Shown: positions 6,913 through 14,888 of the stretch, in pieces
Layout of the letters: each line of letters begins with the position of its first letter
Position numbering within the stretch: the stretch's first letter is position 1
From: Rhodospirillales bacterium
GTDB taxonomy: Bacteria; Pseudomonadota; Gammaproteobacteria; Steroidobacterales; Rariloculaceae
Direction of reading: 5' to 3'
NCBI GenBank assembly: GCA_024640665.1
Contig: JAHEEO010000001.1
Location: 23,665-51,246 of the forward strand
Length of the DNA stretch: 27,582 nucleotides
Program-made: the position numbers and the translations under genes
Notes under the pieces: generated by a model
Databases searched by the model: none
What the model was told of the DNA's origin: nothing
Seen by the model: the letters and a program-made list of their open reading frames with translations, nothing else

Positions 6913-7778
6913 GAGGCGACTCCCGTCAAGCCTTGACCACGGAATAATCTCTCGACAAAAAATTGTGGCCGACCGGTGGCGACAGCTGGCGGCGTCCACG
7001 CATCGATTCGATGTGCAAGCCTTTTGATGGCAAGCGTTGCCAGACTGCGCGGAAAAGCTGTGATCACTGGATCTTGACGCCGAATCGCACGCATCATTCT
7101 ATCGTCGAACGGAATGCTGCCCATGTGATTCAGCAAGACAGGCAAAAACCGCGCGACCGTTCGGCTCAGCCGGTCAAACACCTTCTGACCAGAGTCATGC
7201 CGAACCATATTGGTTACGATCGAGAATCTCTCGACACCATGCCGTTGATGAAGGAGCTTAATTATTGCATACGCATCGGTAAGCGATGCCGGCTCATCCT
7301 TGACGAGAACCAAGGCATGATTGGCGGCACCGGCAAACTGCAACACGCTGTCTGATATTCCCGGCGCAGTATCTACGAGAAGCACATCCAGCTTTCCCTC
7401 GAGTTGGCTGAAGGCACTGATAATTCCAGCATGCTGTATCGGACTCAAGGCCGACATATCTGCGAATCCAGACGCGCCAGCCACAAGTTTAAGCCCGGCC
7501 GGACCGCAGGTTACAGCCTCGTTCAAAGTACAGTTGCCAGCGACTACGTTACGCAGAGTCATCCTCGGGCGTACACCAAACATCAGGTTGGCGTTCGCCA
7601 GCCCGAGATCGCCATCCAACAACATGACTCGTCGATTCATTAATGACAAAGCAAGCGCCAGATTGGCAGATACGCTAGTCTTGCCCACACCGCCCTTTCC
7701 GCCAGTCACAGCAATGACTTTGACTGGCGCGCCTGCATCGCTGCGGCGCAGCGGCGTTACTTTTTCAAATTGCGTCAT
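6909..7778 (-). CDS. flhG: Flagellar number regulator FlhG/FleN (MinD-like ATPase)
   Basis: 289 residues from ATG at 7778; an ATG at 7808 is the alternative. It is a P-loop ATPase of the ParA/MinD group that limits flagellar number, in Pseudomonas by restraining FleQ, and works with FlhF at the pole. The deviant Walker A GGKGGVGKTSV (residues 26-36), the LLDGDLGLANANLMFG segment (Walker A') and LLVDTAPGISDSVLQF (Walker B) are clear, followed by typical MinD-fold segments to a C-terminal basic/amphipathic region. The N-terminal stretch, which in other FlhG proteins carries the FlhF-activating DQAxxLR motif, reads EKVTPLR here. The gene overlaps the end of flhF by 14 bases and its stop overlaps the fliA start, so the three are coupled. 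Confidence 0.95.
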   Translation of the reverse strand: MTQFEKVTPLRRSDAGAPVKVIAVTGGKGGVGKTSVSANLALALSLMNRRVMLLDGDLGLANANLMFGVRPRMTLRNVVAGNCTLNEAVTCGPAGLKLVAGASGFADMSALSPIQHAGIISAFSQLEGKLDVLLVDTAPGISDSVLQFAGAANHALVLVKDEPASLTDAYAIIKLLHQRHGVERFSIVTNMVRHDSGQKVFDRLSRTVARFLPVLLNHMGSIPFDDRMMRAIRRQDPVITAFPRSLATLAIKRLAHRIDAWTPPAVATGRPQFFVERLFRGQGLTGVAS

Positions 7779-8997
7779 GCTCTGCTTGCCTTTGATTTCT
7801 AACGCCATAGAAGTTTTCAGCCATATATCGTTCACTGACCGTTGTCTCACGGGCACGCATGAGCTCAATGGCATGCTTCACCAGCCATGCCTTGCGCCCT
7901 TCGGCGGCATGAATGTCTTCCGGAATACGCTGCCCATCAGCCACATATGCCAGCGGAATGCGGGATCTTAAGATGACGGAAAACGCCGCACCCAAAGTTG
8001 CTGCCTCATCGACTTTCGTTAAAACAGCGCCGAAAAGGCCAGAAGCCTGATACGCAGTTGCCGTCTCCTGCATAGCATCGTGCTCAAGATTGGCTGGCAG
8101 AGCGAGTAGCTTGCGAACGGTGCGATCGTTTACGCGTAAGCGAGCTAGCTGCTGCCGCAGCCGCGGATCATGCTGCCCAATTCCCGTTGTATCGATCAGC
8201 ACGAGTGCTTTGCCGGTAAGCGCGTCGGCGATATCCTCCAATCCGCGATCTCCAGTTGGTCGCAGAATTGGCAGGCCTATGATCCGACCGAAAGAGTCGA
8301 TTTGTTCGCTCGCGCCTAAACGGTGATTATCGAGCGAAACGATGGCAAGGTCGTCAACTGAATGCTCGATCGCATATCGTGCTGCAAGTTTTGCAACGGT
8401 TGTTGTTTTGCCGGCACCTGTGGGACCCACGACCGCCACAATACCGCTCATGCTCCGCTCGACAGCGGTGACAAACGGTAGAGTCTGCATAAGCGTATTC
8501 ATCGGCGCTGCCCAGGCATTACCGATGGTTTTGCCAATATCAATCTGCTCGACCAAGAGTCGAACGATGTCCGGCGCAATGCCGAGCGCGCTCAGATTCC
8601 GCATAATACTGGCTTGCACCGGCGAGCCAAGCGATGTTTCGCTCCACCCAACGTGAGCGAGATGCGACTCAACAAGACTTCGAATCGATCTCATCTCATC
8701 TCTCACCAGGCTGACGTCACTGATTCGAGTCAGCTTTTCTGCCGCCGCGGTAATCGCCTGCTGAGCGGCAATCTGGTCTTCGATCAATTCTGTCGGGATT
8801 GCTGCTGCGTCTTTGGCCGGCAACTCCTCGGCTAGCGCAGCTGCAAGTTCGTGCGAATCGCGTTCGGCAACAGCAGACACATGAATTCCATCTTCCAATT
8901 CTTTCGAATCGAGAATTAGTGCGTCTCTTCCAAGCGCCTCTCGCACTTGGGAAAGCACTTGGCTCATGCTACTACCGGTAAATTGTTGGATACTCAT
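7765..8997 (-). CDS. flhF: SRP-like GTPase FlhF, polar flagellum placement
   Basis: 410 residues from ATG at 8997 with GAAGGA nine bases upstream; a TTG three codons earlier is possible. FlhF is the third SRP-type GTPase and marks the pole for flagellum assembly. The short N-terminal B domain (IQQFTGSSMSQVLSQVREALG, then DALILDSKEL) is followed by a low-conservation linker. The NG domain has P-loop GPTGAGKTTTVAKLA (near 190-204), SLDNHRLGASEQIDSFG in place of the usual DTYRxGAxEQL, DTTGIGQHDPRL in place of DTAG, and LTKVDEAATLGAAFS for base recognition. These substitutions are within what I have seen in FlhF proteins. The gene lies 33 bases after flhA and overlaps flhG by 14 bases. Confidence 0.96.
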   Translation of the reverse strand: MSIQQFTGSSMSQVLSQVREALGRDALILDSKELEDGIHVSAVAERDSHELAAALAEELPAKDAAAIPTELIEDQIAAQQAITAAAEKLTRISDVSLVRDEMRSIRSLVESHLAHVGWSETSLGSPVQASIMRNLSALGIAPDIVRLLVEQIDIGKTIGNAWAAPMNTLMQTLPFVTAVERSMSGIVAVVGPTGAGKTTTVAKLAARYAIEHSVDDLAIVSLDNHRLGASEQIDSFGRIIGLPILRPTGDRGLEDIADALTGKALVLIDTTGIGQHDPRLRQQLARLRVNDRTVRKLLALPANLEHDAMQETATAYQASGLFGAVLTKVDEAATLGAAFSVILRSRIPLAYVADGQRIPEDIHAAEGRKAWLVKHAIELMRARETTVSERYMAENFYGVRNQRQAEHDAI

Positions 8998-9029
8998 AGG
9001 ACTCAATCCTTCGGACTATTTCGCAATAT

Positions 9030-11099
9030 TCAGACGCCAACGGCGTCGACTAATTTGAGCTTGGTACGCTCTGGCACTTCATTGAAAGAAAGAACTTTGA
9101 GAGCAGGTGCTGCTGCTCTCGCGAATCGCGCCAACCAAGGCCGCAGCATGGGCGGCACCAGCAAAACCGCTGGCTCACCTGCCAACTCCTGACGCTCGGT
9201 GGTTTCGATAAATTTCGCTTGCATGGATTGGGCGAGGTTAGGCTCCAAAGTCGAGCCAGATGCATCCACCTTCACCGCATCGTTCAGAATCTGCTCGAGC
9301 TTCGGATCTAGCGTAAACACTGCCAACTCGCCGAAGTTTGGGGATATCCGCTGCACGATTGACCGCGACAGAGCTACCCGAACATAGGCAACGAGTTCCA
9401 TGGGGTCTTGGGTCTCGCGCGCATGCTCTGCCAAGGTCTGACATATGGCTCGCATATTGGTTACCGGCACTTGTTCGCGCAGCAACTCCTGCAACACCCT
9501 CACTACTACGCTGAGCGGCAATGACTTTGGCACTAGCTCCTCCACCAACTTAGGTGCGGTTCTCGCCAGCCGATCCAGCAACTCTTGAGTTTCTTGATGA
9601 CCAAGCAGTTCGTATGCATGTTCATGAAGAATTTTACTCAAGTGAGTTGCCACTACGGTTGGCACATCTACTACTGTGTAGCCACTTGCCTGAGCGCTCT
9701 CACGCAGAATCGGATCAATCCAGACCGCATCAAGCCCGTATGCAGGGTCCTTCGTTGCTATTCCGTCTACGTGCGTTACAACCGTACCGGGATCAATCGC
9801 AAGATCCCGATCCATTAGCACCTCGCCGCTGCCGACAGGCACTCCCATCATGCTCAGTCGATATCCGTTCGGCGGCAGGTCCAAGTCGTCTCTAATGCGC
9901 ACAGGCGACACCAAAAAGCCGAGTTCTTCAGACAACTGCTTGCGGACGCCTTTAATGCGCCGCATCAACTCCGCGTCATCATTACCATCAACCAAGGGGA
10001 TGAGCCGGTAGCCAACTTCCAGACCGATCGAATCGGCCTCCGAAACATCGTCCCAGGTCAATTCAGGCATGGTTGAATCGGAGTCCTGCAATTCCGGTGT
10101 TGGCGCACTAGGCGCTTCGACCTTATCTCGGCCCAGCCACCACGCGCCTGTTGCACAGATACCCCCCATCAACAGAAATGCGACGTTTGGCATCCCGGGT
10201 ATCAAACCGATCAAGAGCAGAATTCCACCAACGACTTTCAATACGCGCGGATCGCCAAACAACTGCAGGAACACTTGGCTGCCCATATCTTCTGAACGGG
10301 ACATTCGAGTGACGATAATGGCAACGGCTGTGGCTAACAAAAGGGATGGAATCTGCGCAACCAAGCCGTCGCCGATTGTCAGCAGAATGTAGGTTTCGGC
10401 AGCCGCACCGATTGACATGCCTTGCTGAAGAACGCCAACCAGCATCCCGCCGATTAGATTGATGGCAAGGATCAAAATACCGGCAACGGCATCGCCGCGA
10501 ACGAACTTGCTCGCACCATCCATCGACCCATAGAAATCCGCTTCAGTACGAATCTCGGTCCGCCGCTCTATGGCTTCCTCTTGATTGATAAGCCCGGCAT
10601 TCAAATCCGCGTCTATCGCCATCTGTTTGCCTGGCAGGGCATCCAAAGTAAAACGAGCACTGACTTCTGAAACGCGGCCCGCGCCTTTTGTGATTACGAC
10701 GAAATTGATGATGATTAGAATCGCGAATATTACGATACCAACCGCATAGTTCCCGCCGATGACGAATTCACCAAACGCTTCGATGACTGCCCCGGCGGCG
10801 TCCGTTCCTGTATGACCTTCGAGGAGCACCACTCGAGTGGATGCGACATTCAAGCCTAATCTGAGCAACGTCGTTGCTAACAACACTGTCGGAAAGACCG
10901 CAAGATCCAGCGGCCGCATGACGTACACGACCGCCAAAATTACGACGAGAGACAACGAAATATTGAAAGTAAAGAGCGCGTCGAGCATGAAAGCCGGCAA
11001 TGGCACGACAATCATTGCGAGCAAACCCAATACAACAATTGGCAGCCCTAAACTCAAGCGTAAGGCGTCGCCAAGCATTCTCAAGTAATGGCCTTCCAT
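9030..11099 (-). CDS. flhA: Flagellar export gate protein FlhA
   Basis: 689 residues from ATG at 11099; a GTG immediately before it is in frame, and GGAGG inside the end of flhB serves either. FlhA is the large ring-forming component of the flagellar type III export gate and uses the proton motive force. About eight N-terminal membrane helices cover residues 12-325. The FHIPEP signature is present as LRLGLNVASTRVVLLEGHTG, and the conserved cytoplasmic loop as KGAGRVSEVSARFTLDALPGKQMAIDADL, with DADLNAGLI. The C-terminal cytosolic domain docks chaperone-substrate complexes such as FliT or FliS complexes. The gene follows flhB with a five-base gap. I see no separate sigma-54 promoter in front of it, so it is probably transcribed with the fliL operon. 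Confidence 0.98.
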   Translation of the reverse strand: MEGHYLRMLGDALRLSLGLPIVVLGLLAMIVVPLPAFMLDALFTFNISLSLVVILAVVYVMRPLDLAVFPTVLLATTLLRLGLNVASTRVVLLEGHTGTDAAGAVIEAFGEFVIGGNYAVGIVIFAILIIINFVVITKGAGRVSEVSARFTLDALPGKQMAIDADLNAGLINQEEAIERRTEIRTEADFYGSMDGASKFVRGDAVAGILILAINLIGGMLVGVLQQGMSIGAAAETYILLTIGDGLVAQIPSLLLATAVAIIVTRMSRSEDMGSQVFLQLFGDPRVLKVVGGILLLIGLIPGMPNVAFLLMGGICATGAWWLGRDKVEAPSAPTPELQDSDSTMPELTWDDVSEADSIGLEVGYRLIPLVDGNDDAELMRRIKGVRKQLSEELGFLVSPVRIRDDLDLPPNGYRLSMMGVPVGSGEVLMDRDLAIDPGTVVTHVDGIATKDPAYGLDAVWIDPILRESAQASGYTVVDVPTVVATHLSKILHEHAYELLGHQETQELLDRLARTAPKLVEELVPKSLPLSVVVRVLQELLREQVPVTNMRAICQTLAEHARETQDPMELVAYVRVALSRSIVQRISPNFGELAVFTLDPKLEQILNDAVKVDASGSTLEPNLAQSMQAKFIETTERQELAGEPAVLLVPPMLRPWLARFARAAAPALKVLSFNEVPERTKLKLVDAVGV

Positions 11100-11102
11100 C
11101 AC

Positions 11103-12269
11103 CTACGACTCCTCCGCTTCGGTTGCAGCATCCGGCACATCTCGACCGATTTCCTTTTCCAGGCTAATCGTGGGCATCGTCGGCCAGTTGCCACGATTTG
11201 TCTCCGCATTTCGCAGTTGATAGATATAGGTGAGAACTTGCGCCACAGCCGTGTAGAGTCGCGGATCGATTTCCTGGTTAAGTTCTGTCGTCGCATGAAG
11301 CGATCGTGCCAATGCCGGTGCCTCAAACAACGGCACTCCACTCTTCTTAGCGACTTCACGAATCTGCGCCGCCATGTAGTCGACACCTTTGGCAACGACG
11401 ACAGGCGCACGCATCTCGGCATCTGCATATCGAAGCGCAACCGCATAATGCGTAGGATTGGTGACGACCACGTCTGCAGTAGGTACCTCTTCCAGCATGC
11501 GCTTGTTTGCAAGCTCCTGCTGCAGTTGACGAATACGGCTCTTGACTTCAGGACGGCCCTCGGTCTCTTTCATTTCGTCGTAGATTTCTTTGCGCGTCAT
11601 GCGCAATTTCTTGTTGTTGCTCCAAATCTGGAATGGCACATCGACTAGGGCGATAAACCCAAGCGAAGCCGTGCACACCAACAATGTGGTAACCATCATC
11701 TTCCCGGTCTGCGGCAATGCGCTTTCAATCGTGGAAGTGCCTAACGCGATGATCTTTGGGCTTAACACCTTCAGCACGATAACAGCACACGTGCCGACGA
11801 CACCGGCTTTGGCGATCGCCTTCACCAACTCCATAAGGCCATGCGTGCCGAACATACGCTTCATGCCGGACAGCGGGTTCAGCTTGCTCATCTTTGGCTG
11901 CATTGCCTGCGTACTGAACGCAAAGCCGCCGATAGCCGACCCACCGAAAATTGCTGCGATTGGCAGGACAATAAATAGCGGCAGCAACACCCGCAAGCCC
12001 GCTTCAATGCTTTCGGCAAGACTGACGATCGGCGCATCCGCATCGAGCAGCTTGGCCGGATCGATGCTGAGGCCATTTCGCATCAACTCCGCGATGGACC
12101 CTACGAACCACTCGCCAGACGCATACATGGCGATGGCCGCAGCAACCATGACGACGGTCATCGTCAGTTCACGCGAACGAGCGATTTGTCCGCGCCGTCG
12201 AGCGTCTCGCAACCGTTTTTGCGTAGGTTGCTCGGTGCGTTCTTGCTGACTACTTTGTTCTTCGGCCAT
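11103..12269 (-). CDS. flhB: Flagellar export switch protein FlhB
   Basis: 388 residues. FlhB switches the type III export apparatus from rod/hook to filament substrates when FliK signals that the hook is complete. The basic N-terminus (ERTEQPTQKRLRDARRRGQIARSREL) precedes four membrane helices (about 35-55, 92-112, 150-172, 190-212). The autocleavage motif NPTH is at residues 271-274 in VVVTNPTHYAVALRY, followed by the usual APVVVAKGVDYMA and FEAPALARSLH...IDPRLYTAVAQVLTYIYQL. The start is two bases after the fliR stop, showing coupling. The C-terminal tail after LRNAE is slightly long and acidic. Confidence 0.98.
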   Translation of the reverse strand: MAEEQSSQQERTEQPTQKRLRDARRRGQIARSRELTMTVVMVAAAIAMYASGEWFVGSIAELMRNGLSIDPAKLLDADAPIVSLAESIEAGLRVLLPLFIVLPIAAIFGGSAIGGFAFSTQAMQPKMSKLNPLSGMKRMFGTHGLMELVKAIAKAGVVGTCAVIVLKVLSPKIIALGTSTIESALPQTGKMMVTTLLVCTASLGFIALVDVPFQIWSNNKKLRMTRKEIYDEMKETEGRPEVKSRIRQLQQELANKRMLEEVPTADVVVTNPTHYAVALRYADAEMRAPVVVAKGVDYMAAQIREVAKKSGVPLFEAPALARSLHATTELNQEIDPRLYTAVAQVLTYIYQLRNAETNRGNWPTMPTISLEKEIGRDVPDAATEAEES

Positions 12270-12271
12270 GT

Positions 12272-13039
12272 CTAGCCACCCGCCAACTGCAGCATCGCCC
12301 CAAACGCCTCGTTAGTTGCATTCAACCAAACGGGGAACATGTTTTTAATACTAATCAACGTCACGACAAAGCCGACCATGATTGTGATTGGAAACCCAAC
12401 CGCAAAAAGATTCAGCGACGGCGCCGCTCGGCTCACTACGCCAAACGCCACATTAACCATCAAAATTGCAGCGACAGCGGGTAAAGCAAGCTGCAATCCG
12501 CTTACAAACATGGTTCCAGCAAAACTAACGACCAGCCAAGCACTTGCTGGCGCAAAAGACGATGAGGCAATCGGTAGTGCCACAAAACTGTTAGCCATGA
12601 TCTCTACAAGCGCAAGATGCGCATCTGTCACAACGAGTAATAGCGAGCCAACGATTACATAGAACTGGCTCAACGTCGGCGTGCCACCGTGCTGCGGATC
12701 TACGACTGTCGCGAAATGCAGCCCCATCGAGATCGCTAATGTTTGGCCGGCCAGTACGGCCGCATCAATAACCATCCGCAGAATGAAGCCTAATGCGATA
12801 CCAATCAGAAGCTCGCGAACCAGCACAAGAAAGAACATTGGACTCAAAATCGCGGCGTCCGGCAGTTCTTTCGCAAACGGCAATAGTGCGTAAGTCAAAA
12901 TCACAGTGATCACTGCGCGCACACGAATCGGAATGTATGCCGATCCAAATATCGGAGCAACCAACATGACGCCAGAAACGCGCATCAGCGGCCAAAGCCA
13001 CTTCAACACCTGATCGTCGATTTGCAGATAAGCTTCCAC
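12272..13039 (-). CDS. fliR: Flagellar export gate protein FliR
   Basis: 255 residues from GTG at 13039, whose G is the last base of the fliQ stop codon (TAGTG). The frame is open upstream inside fliQ, but this start gives the usual FliR N-terminus (QVLKWLWPLMRVSGVMLVAPIFG) and length. FliR is an integral membrane part of the FliPQR export gate at the centre of the MS ring. Hydrophobic helices, the PIFGSAYIPIRVRAVI segment, GFILRMVIDAAVLAGQTLAISMGL, VDPQHGGTPTLSQFY and the final ALQLAGG-type end all fit. No good Shine-Dalgarno sequence is adjacent (CGGAG is 12 bases upstream), so translation probably depends on coupling to fliQ. Confidence 0.95.
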   Translation of the reverse strand: MEAYLQIDDQVLKWLWPLMRVSGVMLVAPIFGSAYIPIRVRAVITVILTYALLPFAKELPDAAILSPMFFLVLVRELLIGIALGFILRMVIDAAVLAGQTLAISMGLHFATVVDPQHGGTPTLSQFYVIVGSLLLVVTDAHLALVEIMANSFVALPIASSSFAPASAWLVVSFAGTMFVSGLQLALPAVAAILMVNVAFGVVSRAAPSLNLFAVGFPITIMVGFVVTLISIKNMFPVWLNATNEAFGAMLQLAGG

Positions 13040-13308
13040 TAGCCGATGAGCTCCGGAATCGAACTGATAAGGTTCGTCGTAAAGGACATGATTTCGTTCA
13101 GCATCCACGGACCAACTACAACCAATGTGACTACCAGGGCCAGCAGCTTGGGAATAAAGCTCAATGTCATTTCGTTTATCTGAGTTGCAGCCTGCAATAC
13201 GCCGATTGTCAGCCCTGTCGCCAACGCACCCAGCAACAGCGGGGCTGCCAACATTGTCGCGACAGTCAATGCCTGTTGAGCGACGGTTAGCACAGTTTCG
13301 GGTGTCAT
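13039..13308 (-). CDS. fliQ: Flagellar export gate protein FliQ
   Basis: 89 residues from ATG at 13308. The ribosome binding site AGGAG overlaps the stop codon of fliP, which fixes this start over the longer open frame. FliQ is a small two-helix membrane protein of the FliPQR gate. Sequence features are MTPETVLTVAQQAL, a first helix APLLLGALATGLTIGVLQAATQINE with the conserved QAxTQI element, LSFIPKLLALVVTLVVVGPWML as the second helix, and a short C-terminus. Length equals the family's usual 89-90. Confidence 0.97.
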   Translation of the reverse strand: MTPETVLTVAQQALTVATMLAAPLLLGALATGLTIGVLQAATQINEMTLSFIPKLLALVVTLVVVGPWMLNEIMSFTTNLISSIPELIG

Positions 13309-13318
13309 CAAAGAACTC

Positions 13319-14062
13319 CTAAATCGAAAAACTAGATGCCAGCGTGCCAATCAGCAGGCCCCAGCCATCCACCAAAACGAACAACATGATTTTGAAAGGC
13401 AAGGATATGAGCATCGGTGAGAGCATCATCATGCCCATCGACATCAGCACGCTTGCAACCACTAGATCAATAATCAAAAACGGAATAAAGGTTAGAAACC
13501 CAATCTGAAACGCTGTTTTTAATTCACTGGTAAGAAATGCTGGCAACAGAACGGAAAATGGCACTGCCTCCGGCCCTGCATACGCTTCATCGTTAGCCAG
13601 GCTCGCGAACATCGCGAGATCTGGTTCGCGAGTCTGGGCTAACATGAACTCGCGCATCGGTATGCTGGCTTGCGTCACAGCTTCGGCAATCTGAATTTGA
13701 CCTTCCACGTATGGCTGCAAGCCGCGGTCATATATCTGCTGCAGAACCGGCGCCATAATGAAAAAGCTCAAAAACAGCGCCAAGCCCATCAAGACTTGGT
13801 TTGGTGGCGTCTGCGGCATACCTAAAGCCTGTCGCAACACCGCAAGCACGATTACGATGCGCGTGAATGATGTTGCGGCCAAAAGCAAAGTGGGAATGAA
13901 TGCCATCGCGGTCATCGCCACCAGCACTTGAATGCTCAATGACCACCCCTGCCCGGAGTCGACGCCGCCTGTCTGCGACAAAACAAAGGCCGGTGTAATT
14001 TCCTGTGCAGAGGCCAACAACGGCACAAGCACTAAAACGAGCGTTGCGATGCAGCGCTTCAT
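13319..14062 (-). CDS. fliP: Flagellar export gate protein FliP
   Basis: 247 residues. A cleavable signal peptide is visible (MKRCIATLVLVLVPLLASAQE), as is normal for FliP. It is followed by four membrane helices and the typical SFTRIVIVLAVLRQALGMPQTPPNQVLMGLALFLSFFIMAP and LTSELKTAFQIGFLTFIPFLIIDLVVASVLMSMGMMMLSP segments. FliP forms the core pore of the export gate with FliQ and FliR. The ATG overlaps the fliO stop (ATGA), and the fliQ start lies 10 bases after its own stop. The N-terminal periplasmic part is short, as expected. Confidence 0.98.
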   Translation of the reverse strand: MKRCIATLVLVLVPLLASAQEITPAFVLSQTGGVDSGQGWSLSIQVLVAMTAMAFIPTLLLAATSFTRIVIVLAVLRQALGMPQTPPNQVLMGLALFLSFFIMAPVLQQIYDRGLQPYVEGQIQIAEAVTQASIPMREFMLAQTREPDLAMFASLANDEAYAGPEAVPFSVLLPAFLTSELKTAFQIGFLTFIPFLIIDLVVASVLMSMGMMMLSPMLISLPFKIMLFVLVDGWGLLIGTLASSFSI

Positions 14063-14460
14063 TCAGATGCTCCCATTGCAAGATCGAATGGTCGCGCGCT
14101 GGGCTTGTCTTTAACCACATGAAGACTGCGCATGCCGGCTGGACTCACTCCCACCAGTACCTGCTCATCGCCGACTCTCAAAAGCACAACGCGCTCTTTC
14201 GAACCGAGCGTTAAGCCACTCACTATTTCTATGGCATTCGAACCGCTGTTTTGGCCGTCTCGCCAACGTCGCAGCGCCCATGCGCACGCGCCTAATACGG
14301 CGAGCACCAGGGCCATACTCACAATCATTCGCATACTGGAAGCAGCTAAGCTGGAAGTCAGATCAGTCGAGACGCCCGTTGCGGCTTGGGCGCGCGCCCA
14401 TGCAGGGTATACGGATGCCGCGACAAGCAAGGCAAAGCTCTTCCACCAGGTCGGGTTCAT
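14059..14460 (-). CDS. fliO: Flagellar biosynthesis protein FliO
   Basis: 133 residues. FliO is a membrane scaffold that helps assemble the FliPQR gate. It has an N-terminal hydrophobic, signal-like segment ending WARAQA, a single membrane helix near residues 43-63 (MRMIVSMALVLAVLGACAWAL), and a cytoplasmic domain IEIVSGLTLGSKERVVLLRVGDEQVLVGVSPAGMRSLHVV that matches the FliO family. Start and stop overlap fliN and fliP by four bases each (ATGA). The sequence is weakly conserved in all bacteria, so its identification also relies on the invariant fliN-fliO-fliP order. Confidence 0.93.
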   Translation of the reverse strand: MNPTWWKSFALLVAASVYPAWARAQAATGVSTDLTSSLAASSMRMIVSMALVLAVLGACAWALRRWRDGQNSGSNAIEIVSGLTLGSKERVVLLRVGDEQVLVGVSPAGMRSLHVVKDKPSARPFDLAMGASE

Positions 14461-14888
14461 GATTTCTGTTTCTCCGCGCTGGATCGACCAGCGGGCTCGA
14501 TGATTGACGTTAAGCGAATTCCGAATTTGTCGTTTACGAGCACAATCTCGCCGTGCGCAACCAATGCCCCATTGACCATGACATCCAGCGGCTCGCCGAC
14601 GGCTCTGTCCAGCTCTACGACAGCGCCCTGGCCGAGCTTCAATAGCTCCCCTACGCTCATCGTTGCGCTACCGACTTCGAGGGTCAGCGTTACCGGAACA
14701 TCGAGAACGATATCCAAACTCGGATGGCGGCCATTCGTCGCCGCACCCGATGTTTTCGACGTATCTTCGAACTCAGGGGGCTGAACCGATACCGCGCTGG
14801 CATTCGGGTCAACACCGGCTTTATCGCTCGCAACCTCCGTCGCGGGCGCGGTAGTTGATTGCATTGCTTCTGATGCGTTCTCGTCCAT
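14457..14888 (-). CDS. fliN: Flagellar motor switch protein FliN
   Basis: 143 residues. FliN forms the lower C-ring and contributes to export-complex docking. An acidic, serine/alanine-rich linker (1-55) precedes the SpoA domain: LDIVLDVPVTLTLEVGSATMSVGELLKLGQGAVVELDRAVGEPLDVMVNGALVAHGEIVLVNDKFGIRLTSII, which is close to consensus. The ATG shares one base with the fliM stop (TGATG), with GGAG just upstream inside fliM. In contrast with fliM next to it, this protein shows no unusual divergence. Confidence 0.97.
   Translation of the reverse strand: MDENASEAMQSTTAPATEVASDKAGVDPNASAVSVQPPEFEDTSKTSGAATNGRHPSLDIVLDVPVTLTLEVGSATMSVGELLKLGQGAVVELDRAVGEPLDVMVNGALVAHGEIVLVNDKFGIRLTSIIEPAGRSSAEKQKS

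Noticed and set aside
7321..7971. A 216-residue plus-strand open frame opposite flhG and the end of flhF
   Set aside because: Shadow frame crossing two coupled genes; no supporting signal.
11590..12249. A 219-residue plus-strand open frame opposite flhB
   Set aside because: Shadow of flhB; composition and lack of motifs show it is not a gene.
12567..12582. TGGCACTACCGATTGC inside fliR, resembling a sigma-54 promoter
   Set aside because: The spacing between GG and GC is 11 bases, not 10, which sigma-54 does not tolerate, and it lies inside coding sequence with no gene start nearby.
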